DNA of 19,923 nt. Origin: Halobacteriales archaeon QS_9_68_42. GTDB taxonomy: Archaea > Halobacteriota > Halobacteria > Halobacteriales > Haloarculaceae. Location: positions 1-19,923 of the forward strand of contig PXSE01000034.1 in the NCBI GenBank assembly GCA_003022905.1, read 5' to 3'. Below the pieces are notes generated by a model. It ran no database searches. It had not been told where the DNA came from and worked only from the letters and a program-made list of their open reading frames with translations. Shown in pieces: positions 7,899 to 14,150 of the stretch. A program made the translations under genes and the position numbers. The first letter of the stretch is position 1, and each line of letters starts with the position of its first letter.

Positions 7899-8140
7899 GC
7901 GGGGCTCGGGTCCGGCAGGTCGTCATCGTCAGCGGCCGGATGACGGAGGTGCGATTTGACTCGCCTGCGGGCACGACCCAAAGCGACGCCGGCGACGGCA
8001 CCGCCGACGGCGGTCCCGACCGGCACCGGGTGGGACACAGCGACAAGCAGCGCCGGGAAGCCCAGCAGGAGGCCGGCGGCGACGGTGACGTAGCGGACGA
8101 CCGACGGCACGGCGACGGTGGCGTGGTGTGGCTCTCTCAT
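7895..8140 (-). CDS. Small two-helix membrane protein
   Basis: An 81-residue protein with two hydrophobic segments, about 14-34 (VVRYVTVAAGLLLGFPALLV) and 40-55 (PVGTAVGGAVAGVALG). A basic cluster RARRRVKSHLRH follows the second segment and a short acidic tail DDDDLPDPSPA ends the protein. By the positive-inside rule both ends are probably cytoplasmic. No family is recognised. It converges on 7302-7898, and the two TAG stop codons share a single palindromic CTAG (7895-7898). A promoter-like TATA lies about 32 nt upstream of the ATG at 8138-8140. Confidence 0.72.
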   Translation of the reverse strand: MREPHHATVAVPSVVRYVTVAAGLLLGFPALLVAVSHPVPVGTAVGGAVAGVALGRARRRVKSHLRHPAADDDDLPDPSPA

Positions 8141-8171
8141 ACACGTACACTCACGGGCCGTAACGGCATAA

Positions 8172-8196
8172 GTATAATCTGAAATACATTTATGTA
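8172..8196 (-). promoter_or_regulatory. TATA box and adjacent palindrome upstream of the small membrane gene
   Basis: On the minus strand TTATAC (8172-8177) lies about 32 nt before the ATG at 8140, which predicts a leader of a few nucleotides. Just upstream is a 12-bp palindrome, TACAT-TT-ATGTA (8185-8196), in the BRE or activator position, so it could be a regulator site. It is in the 78-bp gap after the end of the FAD enzyme gene. Confidence 0.45.
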
Positions 8197-8218
8197 GCCG
8201 CGTTTACTGAACTGGATT

Positions 8219-9485
8219 TCAGTACCCCGGCCCGAGCAGTCGGTCGGCTGCCGCGTACCCGGCCTCGATGGCCCCGTTGAGGCTCCGCTCGGGGTACTGC
8301 GCCCGGGAGGCCATCCCCGCGTAGTAGACGCCCGGCGCGACGGCCGTTCCGAGGTCGTAGGGGATTACCATCTCGAGGTAGCCCCGCTCGTACACCGGCG
8401 CTGTCTTCGGGTTCCGCCCGACAAACGTCCAGTTGACCGCCTCGCGGTCGAACGACGGGAACAGCTTCTCGATGCCGTCCAGCCATAGGTCCTCGACGCC
8501 CTCGTCGTCCAGCTGCCACAGCTCCTCCGAGCGGTCCTGGATGTAGCTGGCCACGTACAGTAGATGCTCGCCGCCGTAGCGGTCCGGCGGCACGAAGTTG
8601 GTGTGCTCGATGAGCGCGCCGAACGGCGCCTCGTCGGCGATGTTCAGCCAGTACGCACGTGTAGCCCGTCAGCGACTCCAGAACGTCCGGCATCGTCGCC
8701 ACCACGACGCTGTCGACCTCATGGGGCTCCGTCCGGCCCTCGCCGCCGGGGTCCCGCCGAACCGAAAGCGATTCGACGCCGCCCTCGTCGTACGTCAGGT
8801 CGGTCACCGCGGCCCCGGTGACGACGTTCTCCTCGCCGACGGCCTCCAAGAGCGCGTCCAGCAACACGCCGAACCCGCCCTCGAAGTAGCCCAGAACCTC
8901 CCCGCGCAGGATGTCCCGCTCGCCGCGGAACTTGATGCGGCCGAGCAGCCACGCCGCCGAGACGTCCTCCTTGCGGGAGCCGAACTTCGCGTCCAGCAGC
9001 GGCTCGAAGAAGTACTCGTACACACCGCGCGTGGTGTGCTCGAGCAGGAACTCCTTGATGGGCACATCCTCGAAGTCCTCGAGGTTCTCGTAGGTGTCCC
9101 GGCGGGGGACCCCGCCGCGGACGTCGACCCCCAGCGTCAACATCGTCAGCCGGAACTTGTCGTAAGCCGACAGGTGTGGGTAGGCCGCGATCTCCCAGGG
9201 TGCGTCCAGCGGGTGGGCGACGCCGTCGACATAATAGGCGTTCTCGCCGACGTGCCACTCGACGCGGTCGCCGAGGCCCAGTTCCTCGGCCAGTTCGACG
9301 ATGGTCTCCTCGGACTTCGAGAGGTGGTGGTAGAACTTCTCGATGCGGTCCCCGCGGGTTTCGTAACTGGCCGCGAGGCCGCCGAGGCGGTCGCCGGCCT
9401 CGAACACTTGCGCCTCCCGACCGGCGCGCTGGAGGCGGTAGGCGGCCGCGAGGCCGGCGAGGCCGCCGCCGACGATACCGATCAT
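8219..9485 (-). pseudogene. Protoporphyrinogen-oxidase-like FAD amine oxidase, interrupted by an internal deletion
   Basis: The N-terminal 277 codons are intact: FAD loop GIVGGGLAGLAAAYRLQRAG with FEAGDRLGG (residues 2-36), then HHLSKSEETIVELAEELG, and the substrate-domain segment EYFFEPLLDAKFGSRKEDVS. After the codons for TGYTC (to 8655) the frame moves. From 8653 another open frame supplies the continuation, YWLNIADEAPFGALIEHTNF, then RYGGEHLLYVASYIQDRSEE, and the C-terminal FAD-contacting part (GVYYAGMASRAQYPERSLNG) to TGA at 8219-8221. Homologues I recall have roughly twenty residues between these blocks, so about 60 nt are missing. The uninterrupted frame continues as arginine-rich nonsense to 8190. 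The family (COG1232-type) oxidises porphyrinogens, carotenoids or related lipids; the substrate is not known here. Confidence 0.85.
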
Positions 9486-9591
9486 ACCGGGCGGTCAGTC
9501 GCCGACGGAATGGGCCTTTCGGGTCCGCCGTCGACCCGACTGCCGGGCGCGGGGTCGCTACCTTTTTCCCCGGCGTCCGGGAACAAACGGT

Positions 9592-10467
9592 ATGCTGACC
9601 ATCAGGGCCCCCGCCACGAGCGCGAACCTCGGCAGCGGGTTCGACGTCTTCGGGGCGGCCCTGGAGCGGCCGGCGGACGTGGTCCGCCTCGAGCGGGCCG
9701 ACCACACCACCATCGAGGTGACCGGCGCCGGCAGCCAGTACATCCCCGAGGACCCCGACGAGAACACCGTCGGGGCCGTCGCCGAGGCCCTAGATGCCCC
9801 CGCCCGCATCCGAATCGACAAGGGCGTTCGGCCGGCTTCCGGGCTAGGATCGTCGGCCGCCTCCGCCGCCGCGGCGGCCGTCGGCCTCAACGAACTGTAC
9901 GGGCGGGGGTTCTCGCGGGAGGAACTCGTCCCCATCGCCGCGGAGGGCGAGGCCGTCGTCTCCGGGGCCGCTCATGCCGACAATGTCGCGCCATCCATCA
10001 TGGGCGGGTTCACCGTCGCCCGCCCGGACGGCGTCACGCAGGTCGACGCCTCCGTCCCGCTGGTGACCTGCCTGCCGGAGATCGTCGTCTCGACCCGGGA
10101 CGCCCGCGAAGTTGTGCCCGAGGGCGCACGGATGGAGCAACTGGTCGAGATGGTCGGCAACGCCGCGACGCTGGCGGTCGGGATGGCCCGCGACGACCCC
10201 GTTCTCGTCGGCCAGGGGATGGCCGACGGCATCGTCACGCCCGCCCGCGCCGAACTCATCGCCGGCTACGACGCCGTCCGGGAGGCGGCCGCCGACGCCG
10301 GCGCGGCGGGCGTCACCATCTCCGGCGCCGGGCCGACCGTCATCGCCGCCTGCCGGGAGCGGGACCGCCGCGAGGTTGCCGGCGCGATGGTCGACGCCTT
10401 CGAAGCCGAGGGCGTCGACGCCCGCGCCTACCAGACCCGTATCGGCCAGGGCGCGACGGTACACTGA
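9592..10467 (+). CDS. thrB: Homoserine kinase
   Basis: A 291-residue GHMP kinase of normal length that phosphorylates homoserine for threonine synthesis. It shows the three family motifs in order: N-terminal RAPATSANLGSGFDVFG (residues 5-21), the ATP-binding loop RPASGLGSSAASAAAA (80-95), and the C-terminal GVTISGAGPTVIA (about 242-254). The conserved AHADNVAPSIMGGFT segment is also present. The ATG at 9592-9594 places MLTIRAPATSANLG at the expected N-terminus. It is divergent from the FAD enzyme gene, with 106 bp between starts. No threonine-pathway neighbours are visible. Downstream is the hairpin-bearing gap before the convergent acyl-CoA dehydrogenase gene. Confidence 0.96.
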   Translation: MLTIRAPATSANLGSGFDVFGAALERPADVVRLERADHTTIEVTGAGSQYIPEDPDENTVGAVAEALDAPARIRIDKGVRPASGLGSSAASAAAAAVGLNELYGRGFSREELVPIAAEGEAVVSGAAHADNVAPSIMGGFTVARPDGVTQVDASVPLVTCLPEIVVSTRDAREVVPEGARMEQLVEMVGNAATLAVGMARDDPVLVGQGMADGIVTPARAELIAGYDAVREAAADAGAAGVTISGAGPTVIAACRERDRREVAGAMVDAFEAEGVDARAYQTRIGQGATVH

Positions 10468-10549
10468 AACGGTGAGCAGGGCTGGTCACCGAAACAACAG
10501 GCAGGTAACGGTTAAGCGAGTGGGCCAGGGTCAGGTTAGAGGCAAGCAT

Positions 10550-10672
10550 CCGCGAGCGCCCGCAGGGCGCGAGCGGTTCACCGGACGCGAGACCGAAGGT
10601 CGAGCGTCCGGCAGGAGTTTTTTCCCCACGTTTTTGCGACTGAGTGGTGCCCGCAGGTCGCCGGAGGCGACC
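10550..10672. repeat. Cluster of three short hairpins with 3-nt loops
   Basis: Three perfect inner stems occur in the convergent gap. First, arms 10556-10561 and 10565-10570, loop GCA. Second, arms 10591-10594 and 10598-10601, loop GAA. Third, arms 10656-10662 and 10666-10672, loop GGA. The first two have an outer stem (4 bp at 10550/10576, 8 bp at 10581/10611) separated from the inner stem by a symmetric GA/GA internal loop. All loops read C-GNA-G on the plus strand. They may act as two-way terminators for thrB and the acyl-CoA dehydrogenase gene; a T-run follows at 10617-10623. Confidence 0.65.
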
Positions 10673-10703
10673 GAGGACACCCGAAGGAGTAAAAAGTGGG
10701 TGT

Positions 10704-11858
10704 TTAGAAGCCCTTGCCCTGGAGTTCGCGGGCGATAATCATCTTCTGGATTTCGGTAGTGCCCTCGTAAATCTGGGTGATTTTGGCGTCCCGGTAGAGC
10801 CGTTCGGCGTCGAAGTCATCGACGTAGCCGGAGCCGCCGTGAATCTGGACGCACTCGTTGGCCGCCTCGACGGCGATGCGTGAGGCGTACTCCTTGGCCA
10901 TCGAGGCGAGCTTCGTCAGTTGGCCGTCGGCGTGGTCGACCGACCAGGCAGACTTGTAGGTGAGGTTACGGGCGGCCTCGCATTCGGTGTGCATGTCGGC
11001 GAGTTTGTGCTGGATGGCCTGGAAGTCGCCGATGGGGCGGCCGAACTGTTCGCGCTCCTGGGCGTACTCGAGGGCGCGCTCGGCGGCACCCTTGGCGATG
11101 CCGACACCCTGGGCGGCGACGGCGGTTCGCGTCTCGTCGAAGAACTGCATCTGCTGTAGGAAGCCCATCCCCTCGGTGCCGACGAGGTTCTCCTCGGGCA
11201 CCCGCACGTCGTTCAGGATGAGTTCGGCCGTGTCGGAGGCGCGGATGCCGAGTTTGCCGGTGATTTTGTCGGCTTCGAAGCCGTCGCGGTCCGATTCGAC
11301 GATGATCTGGCTGAAGCCGTTGTAGCGGCCCTCGGCGTCGGGGTCGGTCTTGCAGAGGACAACAAAGAAGTCACCGACGGAGCCGTTGGTGATCCACATT
11401 TTGTTGCCGTTGATCACCCACTCGTCGCCGTCCTTTTCGGCGCGCGTGCTCACAGAGGAGACGTCCGAACCCGTGTCCGGCTCGGAGATGGCCGCGCCCA
11501 TGATGGCGTCACCGGTTGCGATGGGCTCGAGGTACTCCTCCTTCTGGGCCTCGGTGCCGAACTCGGTGATTGCCTCGCTACCGAAGGCGGTCGAGGAGAG
11601 ACACAGGCCGATGCCGGGGTCGGCGGCGAACAGTTCCTCGACGATGATAGCGGTGTCCAGCACATTGTAGCCGGCGCCGCCGTACTCGAAGGGAATCTGC
11701 GGCGCGAGTAGTCCCATCTCGGCGGCCTTGTCGACGACCTCCCAGGGGTACTTCTCCTCGCGGTCGTACTCCTTTGCGACGGGGAGAATCTCGTTTTCCG
11801 CGAACCGCTGCACCTCGCTTTTCAGTTGCTCCTGTTCCTCGGACAGCTCGAAGTCCAT
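10704..11858 (-). CDS. Acyl-CoA dehydrogenase
   Basis: A 384-residue flavoprotein of normal length that introduces the alpha-beta double bond in acyl-CoA. N-terminal helical domain MDFELSEEQEQLKSEVQRFA; middle beta domain with the signature GAAISEPDTGSDVSSVSTRA and KMWITNGSVGDFFVV; C-terminal domain with EREQFGRPIGDFQAIQHKLA and the CVQIHGGSGYVDDFDAERLY block. Glu365 in QIYEGTTEIQ is the expected catalytic base of short/medium-chain enzymes. The exact chain length or branched substrate cannot be read from the sequence. A strong TATA box lies 23 nt upstream. The PadR-type gene immediately upstream in the same direction is a plausible regulator. Confidence 0.95.
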   Translation of the reverse strand: MDFELSEEQEQLKSEVQRFAENEILPVAKEYDREEKYPWEVVDKAAEMGLLAPQIPFEYGGAGYNVLDTAIIVEELFAADPGIGLCLSSTAFGSEAITEFGTEAQKEEYLEPIATGDAIMGAAISEPDTGSDVSSVSTRAEKDGDEWVINGNKMWITNGSVGDFFVVLCKTDPDAEGRYNGFSQIIVESDRDGFEADKITGKLGIRASDTAELILNDVRVPEENLVGTEGMGFLQQMQFFDETRTAVAAQGVGIAKGAAERALEYAQEREQFGRPIGDFQAIQHKLADMHTECEAARNLTYKSAWSVDHADGQLTKLASMAKEYASRIAVEAANECVQIHGGSGYVDDFDAERLYRDAKITQIYEGTTEIQKMIIARELQGKGF

Positions 11859-11880
11859 GGCCCTCTATTTTACCCGAAAG

Positions 11881-11888
11881 TATAAAAG
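11881..11888 (-). promoter_or_regulatory. TATA box of the acyl-CoA dehydrogenase gene
   Basis: CTTTTATA on the minus strand is a near-consensus haloarchaeal TATA element. It begins 23 nt from the ATG at 11858, predicting a leaderless transcript. The AT-rich stretch continues on both sides (11871-11899). Confidence 0.7.
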
Positions 11889-11989
11889 ACCAACTTTTCC
11901 TAACGACGTTTGCGGCATGTACTTTCCTCGTTTACAACGATAACCGGACACTAACGGGAGATTTATAACCGGCCCGGGCGCACAAGGGC

Positions 11990-12268
11990 TCACTTCAGGT
12001 CGACGTACTGGTCCTCCCACTCGCTGCGGGCCTCCATCTCGCGGCGGCCACGCCGCGTCAGCGTGTAGAAGTTCGTCCGGCGGTCGCGCTGACCCTTCTC
12101 GACGAGGCCCTTTTCGACGAGCGTATCAAGGTTTGGGTAGAGACGACCGTGGTGAATCTCCTTCTCGTAGTAGTCCTCGAGTTCCTCCTTGATGGCTAGC
12201 CCGTGTGGGTCGTCGCGCCCCGCGATAACGTAGAGTAGGTCACGCTGGAATCCTGTCAGGTCGTGCAT
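11990..12268 (-). CDS. PadR-family winged-helix transcriptional regulator
   Basis: A 92-residue protein, the length of the minimal PadR DNA-binding domain. It reads MHDLTGFQRDLLYVIAGRDD, then HGLAIKEELEDYYEKEIHHG as the helix-turn-helix entry, RLYPNLDTLVEKGLVEKGQR as recognition helix and turn, and RRTNFYTLTRRGRREMEAR as the wing and final helix. These match the PadR signature, G-x-I-x-x-x-L with R-L-Y-P-x-L. It lacks the C-terminal dimerisation extension of PadR subfamily 1. It lies 131 bp upstream of the acyl-CoA dehydrogenase gene on the same strand and may control it or itself; effector and targets are not visible. A TATA-like TATTTAA is 37-43 nt upstream of its ATG. Confidence 0.9.
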   Translation of the reverse strand: MHDLTGFQRDLLYVIAGRDDPHGLAIKEELEDYYEKEIHHGRLYPNLDTLVEKGLVEKGQRDRRTNFYTLTRRGRREMEARSEWEDQYVDLK

Positions 12269-12304
12269 CGGTAAGTTCTGTCGTCCTGTTACTGTCGCAT
12301 TCGC

Positions 12305-12311
12305 TTAAATA
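12305..12311 (-). promoter_or_regulatory. TATA-like box upstream of the PadR gene
   Basis: TATTTAA on the minus strand, 37-43 nt before the ATG at 12268, predicts a leader of about 10-12 nt. The remaining 12312-12490 shows no convincing gene. It contains two small hairpins: arms 12368-12374/12378-12384 with loop CGC, and a bulged one at 12408-12430. Confidence 0.5.
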
Positions 12312-12490
12312 TGTCGACATCGAGCGTCGTCAACCTCCCACGTTCGGGCAACAGACGGCCGACAGGTCTCGTTCCGCGAACGAGTCCTGGATGTAAAGGC
12401 ACGAGACAGCACAAGAATTATCTTCGTGCTTGTAGGATCTGTCGGCGTTCTTTCCCGCTCGATTAGGCTTTCCGCTTCCCACCCCCAAGG

Positions 12491-12515
12491 GCGCGTACGG
12501 TCACATTAAGTTAAG
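12491..12515. repeat. Left target duplication and left terminal inverted repeat of the IS6-type element
   Basis: 12491-12498 reads GCGCGTAC and matches the right flank copy GCGCGTAT at 7 of 8 bases. 12499-12515 is the left terminal inverted repeat (GGTCACATTAAGTTAAG), which matches the right end at 13 of 17 positions with a core CATTAAGTT(A/G)AG of 11/12. Confidence 0.8.
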
Positions 12516-13187
12516 CATGATTCCACCAGACGGCGAAGGTTGTAGCCATCATTCGACCGTCGTCGGCTGCGCGTGACTGGATATGTTTGAAAACGAATAC
12601 GTTCGTTGTTTTGCCTCTCTAAAGACACGTTCAACAGCATTCCGATTTCCGTGGCGACGCTTCTGAAATCGGAGTCCGAGCCGCGACAATACAGCTTTGA
12701 GATGGTGGGCATCATTGATCAAAGTCGTTACTTGGGTGACCGGCACAATCTGTTGAAGCTCCCGTAAAAACAGCACCGTGAGCTGCGTCGTTCTCGTCGG
12801 GAAAAAGCCGAGCGTGAAAGAATTCGTTCGTCTCAGGATTGACAGCAGCGTACAGCCAGCGCCGCTCGTCATTTACCCGGATTACTGTCTCGTCAACTGC
12901 GATGTGATCCGGCGCCCTATCGCTGGTCGGCTGTACGTCGGGTTTCTGTACCCAGTTGCGGATGGCCGTTCGACTCCGTTCAACACCTAACCTTTCAAGA
13001 TACTGTTTAGTATTCGAAGGTGATAGCCCAGCCAGATGCAGCTGAATACCGACTTCAATGATTCGTTCAAGTGTCCGTTCTCGCTGGACAAACTCTAAGT
13101 CTATCTAATCGGTACTACCGCTGAGGCGGTCGATTTCGGGCATGGAAACTCAGAAATCCACTGCCTTACTCTCAACTTAATGGCGCC
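12499..13187 (-). mobile_element. Decayed IS6-family insertion sequence (ISH14/ISH15-like), 689 bp
   Basis: The element is bounded by imperfect 17-bp terminal inverted repeats (12499-12515, 13171-13187) and flanked by an 8-bp direct repeat (GCGCGTAC / GCGCGTAT), the duplication size IS6 elements are known to make. Inside is one transposase gene filling most of the length, now with four lesions. Size and organisation fit small haloarchaeal IS6 elements. It landed immediately 5' of an amphi-Trp reading frame (13194 onward). One substitution in the target duplication and four in the inverted repeats suggest an old insertion that can no longer move by itself. Confidence 0.85.
12511..13143 (-). 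pseudogene. IS6-family transposase, degenerate
   Basis: Reading from ATG 13143 gives MPEIDRLSGSTD, a TAG at 13105-13107 where the family has Trp, then IDLEFVQRERTLERIIEVGI, QLHLAGLSPSNTKQYLERLG and VERSRTAIRNWVQK, the N-terminal helix-turn-helix. The DDE core follows: first Asp in DHIAVDETVIRV, a frame slip in a T/A run at 12799-12806 (after HARLFP), second Asp in NDAHHLKAVLSRLGLRF, and Glu in NAVERVFREAKQRTYSF. A TGA at 12549-12551 replaces the Ser codon of SWLQ, and another frame slip just after leads to the terminal WWNHA and TAA at 12511-12513. The three catalytic residues survive, but with two nonsense codons and two frameshifts no active transposase can be made. Confidence 0.88.
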
Positions 13188-13195
13188 GCGCGTAT
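13171..13195. repeat. Right terminal inverted repeat and right target duplication of the IS6-type element
   Basis: 13171-13187 is the complement of GGCGCCATTAAGTTGAG, the partner of the left inverted repeat. 13188-13195 (GCGCGTAT) is the second copy of the 8-bp target duplication. Confidence 0.8.
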
Positions 13196-13392
13196 AGAGG
13201 AAGTACTCTTCGAGGTCGAGCGGAGTCAGTCGCGATATGAGGTAGCGGAGGCGCTCAGAGGGGTAGCCGACAAGCTCGAGGCCGACGAGTTGCTGACCCT
13301 TTCGGCGGGGGGTTGAAGACCGAACACAGCGTCGAGTTCGAACTGGAGTGGAGCAAGGCGACGACGCGGACGGCGAACTGGAGGTATCCTGA
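13194..13392 (+). pseudogene. Amphi-Trp domain protein, remnant
   Basis: From 13194 the plus strand reads IEEVLFEVERSQSRYEVAEA then LRGVADKLEADELLTLSAGG and a TGA (13314-13316). That is the first half of a haloarchaeal amphi-Trp protein, with the leading Met codon probably changed from ATG to ATA. Past the stop, in other frames, the family's C-terminal part reappears: TEHSVEFELEW at 13320-13352, then GDDADGELEVS and a TGA at 13390-13392. The usual middle, about 25 residues with the second pair of strands, is missing, and a further frame slip separates the two C-terminal pieces. The IS6 target duplication touches the first codon, so the insertion separated the gene from its promoter and decay probably followed. 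The family has no firmly known function. Confidence 0.7.
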
Positions 13393-14100
13393 ACTGTCGA
13401 GTATTGTTCAGCGAGAGAGGAAAGCGACCGACCGACGAAAAGGCGGTCGGGCGCTTGCCGCCCTGAATTGGTCCCCGCTGACGCTTCGGCCCTCCAAGCG
13501 AAGCGTCACATGGACTCAGCATCCGTCACATCATAAATCTACCGACTACGGTGAATGCGGTGTTTAGACAAGCAGTAGTCAGCTGAACACACCTCGCCGG
13601 GGGGAGTAAAAGGGGCTGGGCTCTCAGCCAGCTCCGGCGACGCAAGCAGCGAGGGAGCCGCAGGCTCCCTCAGGCAGTCGGCACTGTGCGCCGATGACCG
13701 CGAGAGACCGAAGGTCCCTCGGGCCGCTGGCGTGGCGGCGACGCCGTGGTTCGAGAGAGCGACGCTCTCTCGTCATCCCGAGGGAACGGAGTTCCCTCGT
13801 AGCTCGCGGGACCGAAGGTCCCGCTCACTCACAAAAGGCGCGAAGCGCCTTTCGAACGACCACGGAATAAGTTGCCGGCACTGCCGGCAACCCGCGCGAC
13901 GCAGCCGCATGAGAAGACCGCAGGGCGGAGTCCGATGCCCGTAGTTCGAAAGACGGCTCCGCGAGCCGTCGTTCGTCATCCCGGAACTCGCTAATTGCTG
14001 GAGACGGCGAGTCGCGGCGGCCGAACGCCCGGGGGCTTCCGACATCCTCGCTGCCGCCGCTCCAACTCCACGTCTCTTCTCTGGACCTATCATAGTGAAT
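13393..14100. other. Gene-free 0.7-kb region between two mobile elements
   Basis: Open frames here have no family resemblance and their translations are arginine- or serine-rich, so I call no protein. Non-coding structure is dense. A plus-strand TATA-like CATAAAT lies near 13531, followed by inverted repeats at 13561-13592 (GTGTTTAG with CTGAACAC). A hairpin GGCTG/CAGCC is at 13615-13630, then the hairpin run at 13651-13970. An 11-mer, TCGTCATCCCG, occurs twice (13770-13780 and 13973-13983). GACATCCTC occurs at 14041-14049 and again at the tnpB element edge, 14101-14109. No tRNA, RNase P or SRP RNA pattern was found by eye. Confidence 0.6.
13651..13970 (+). repeat. Run of short perfect hairpins, 8-9 bp stems with 3-nt loops
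   Basis: Seven hairpins are perfect and one has a single mismatch. Arms (loop): 13651-13659/13663-13671 (GCA); 13702-13709/13713-13720 (GAA, one A-C mismatch); 13752-13760/13764-13772 (GAC); 13779-13787/13791-13799 (GGA); 13806-13813/13817-13824 (GAA); 13834-13841/13845-13852 (GAA); 13871-13879/13883-13891 (ACT); 13952-13959/13963-13970 (CGC). The stems differ in sequence, so this is conservation of shape rather than a copied repeat. Every loop is closed by C-G, and five loops are GNA on the plus strand. GACCGAAGGTC is shared by the copies near 13711 and 13815 and the one at 10591. Confidence 0.8.
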
Positions 14101-14150
14101 GACATCCTCCCCGGCGTGAACGCCGGGGGTTCCCAAGCGTTGGGATATTA
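14101..14150 (-). ncRNA. Candidate 3' scaffold of the TnpB guide RNA (reRNA/omega RNA)
   Basis: TnpB proteins use a guide RNA made from the 3' end of their own element, covering the gene end and the right-end hairpins, with the guide being whatever lies just outside. On the tnpB sense strand two stem-loops directly follow the TAA stop: CCCAA/TTGGG (14144-14132), then a strong CCCCGGCG/CGCCGGGG (14128-14109), ending in GAGGATGTC (14109-14101). The region is positioned to be that scaffold. The RNA's 5' limit would lie within tnpB and is not visible, and the guide would begin near 14100. Confidence 0.4.

Noticed and set aside
8190..8660. Treating the FAD enzyme as a 431-residue protein in one frame
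   Set aside because: The C-terminal 150 residues of that frame are arginine-rich nonsense, while the conserved C-terminus is in the neighbouring frame.
12320..12484. 53-codon minus-strand frame from a GTG at 12484, in the gap before the PadR gene
   Set aside because: No family resemblance, no promoter, unusual cysteine content and a start overlapping the IS target site. Too weak to call.
13313..13567. 84-codon plus-strand frame with a plausible N-terminus (MKTEHSVEFELEW...)
   Set aside because: The first dozen residues are the amphi-Trp C-terminal part; after a frame slip the rest is unrelated and arginine-rich. It is a pseudogene fragment.
13651..13970. CRISPR array
   Set aside because: Spacing is irregular and the repeated units differ in sequence, so there are no direct repeats with equal spacers.
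13600..14000. Possible stable RNA such as RNase P or SRP RNA in the hairpin region
   Set aside because: I saw none of the conserved core sequences of either RNA; only independent small hairpins.
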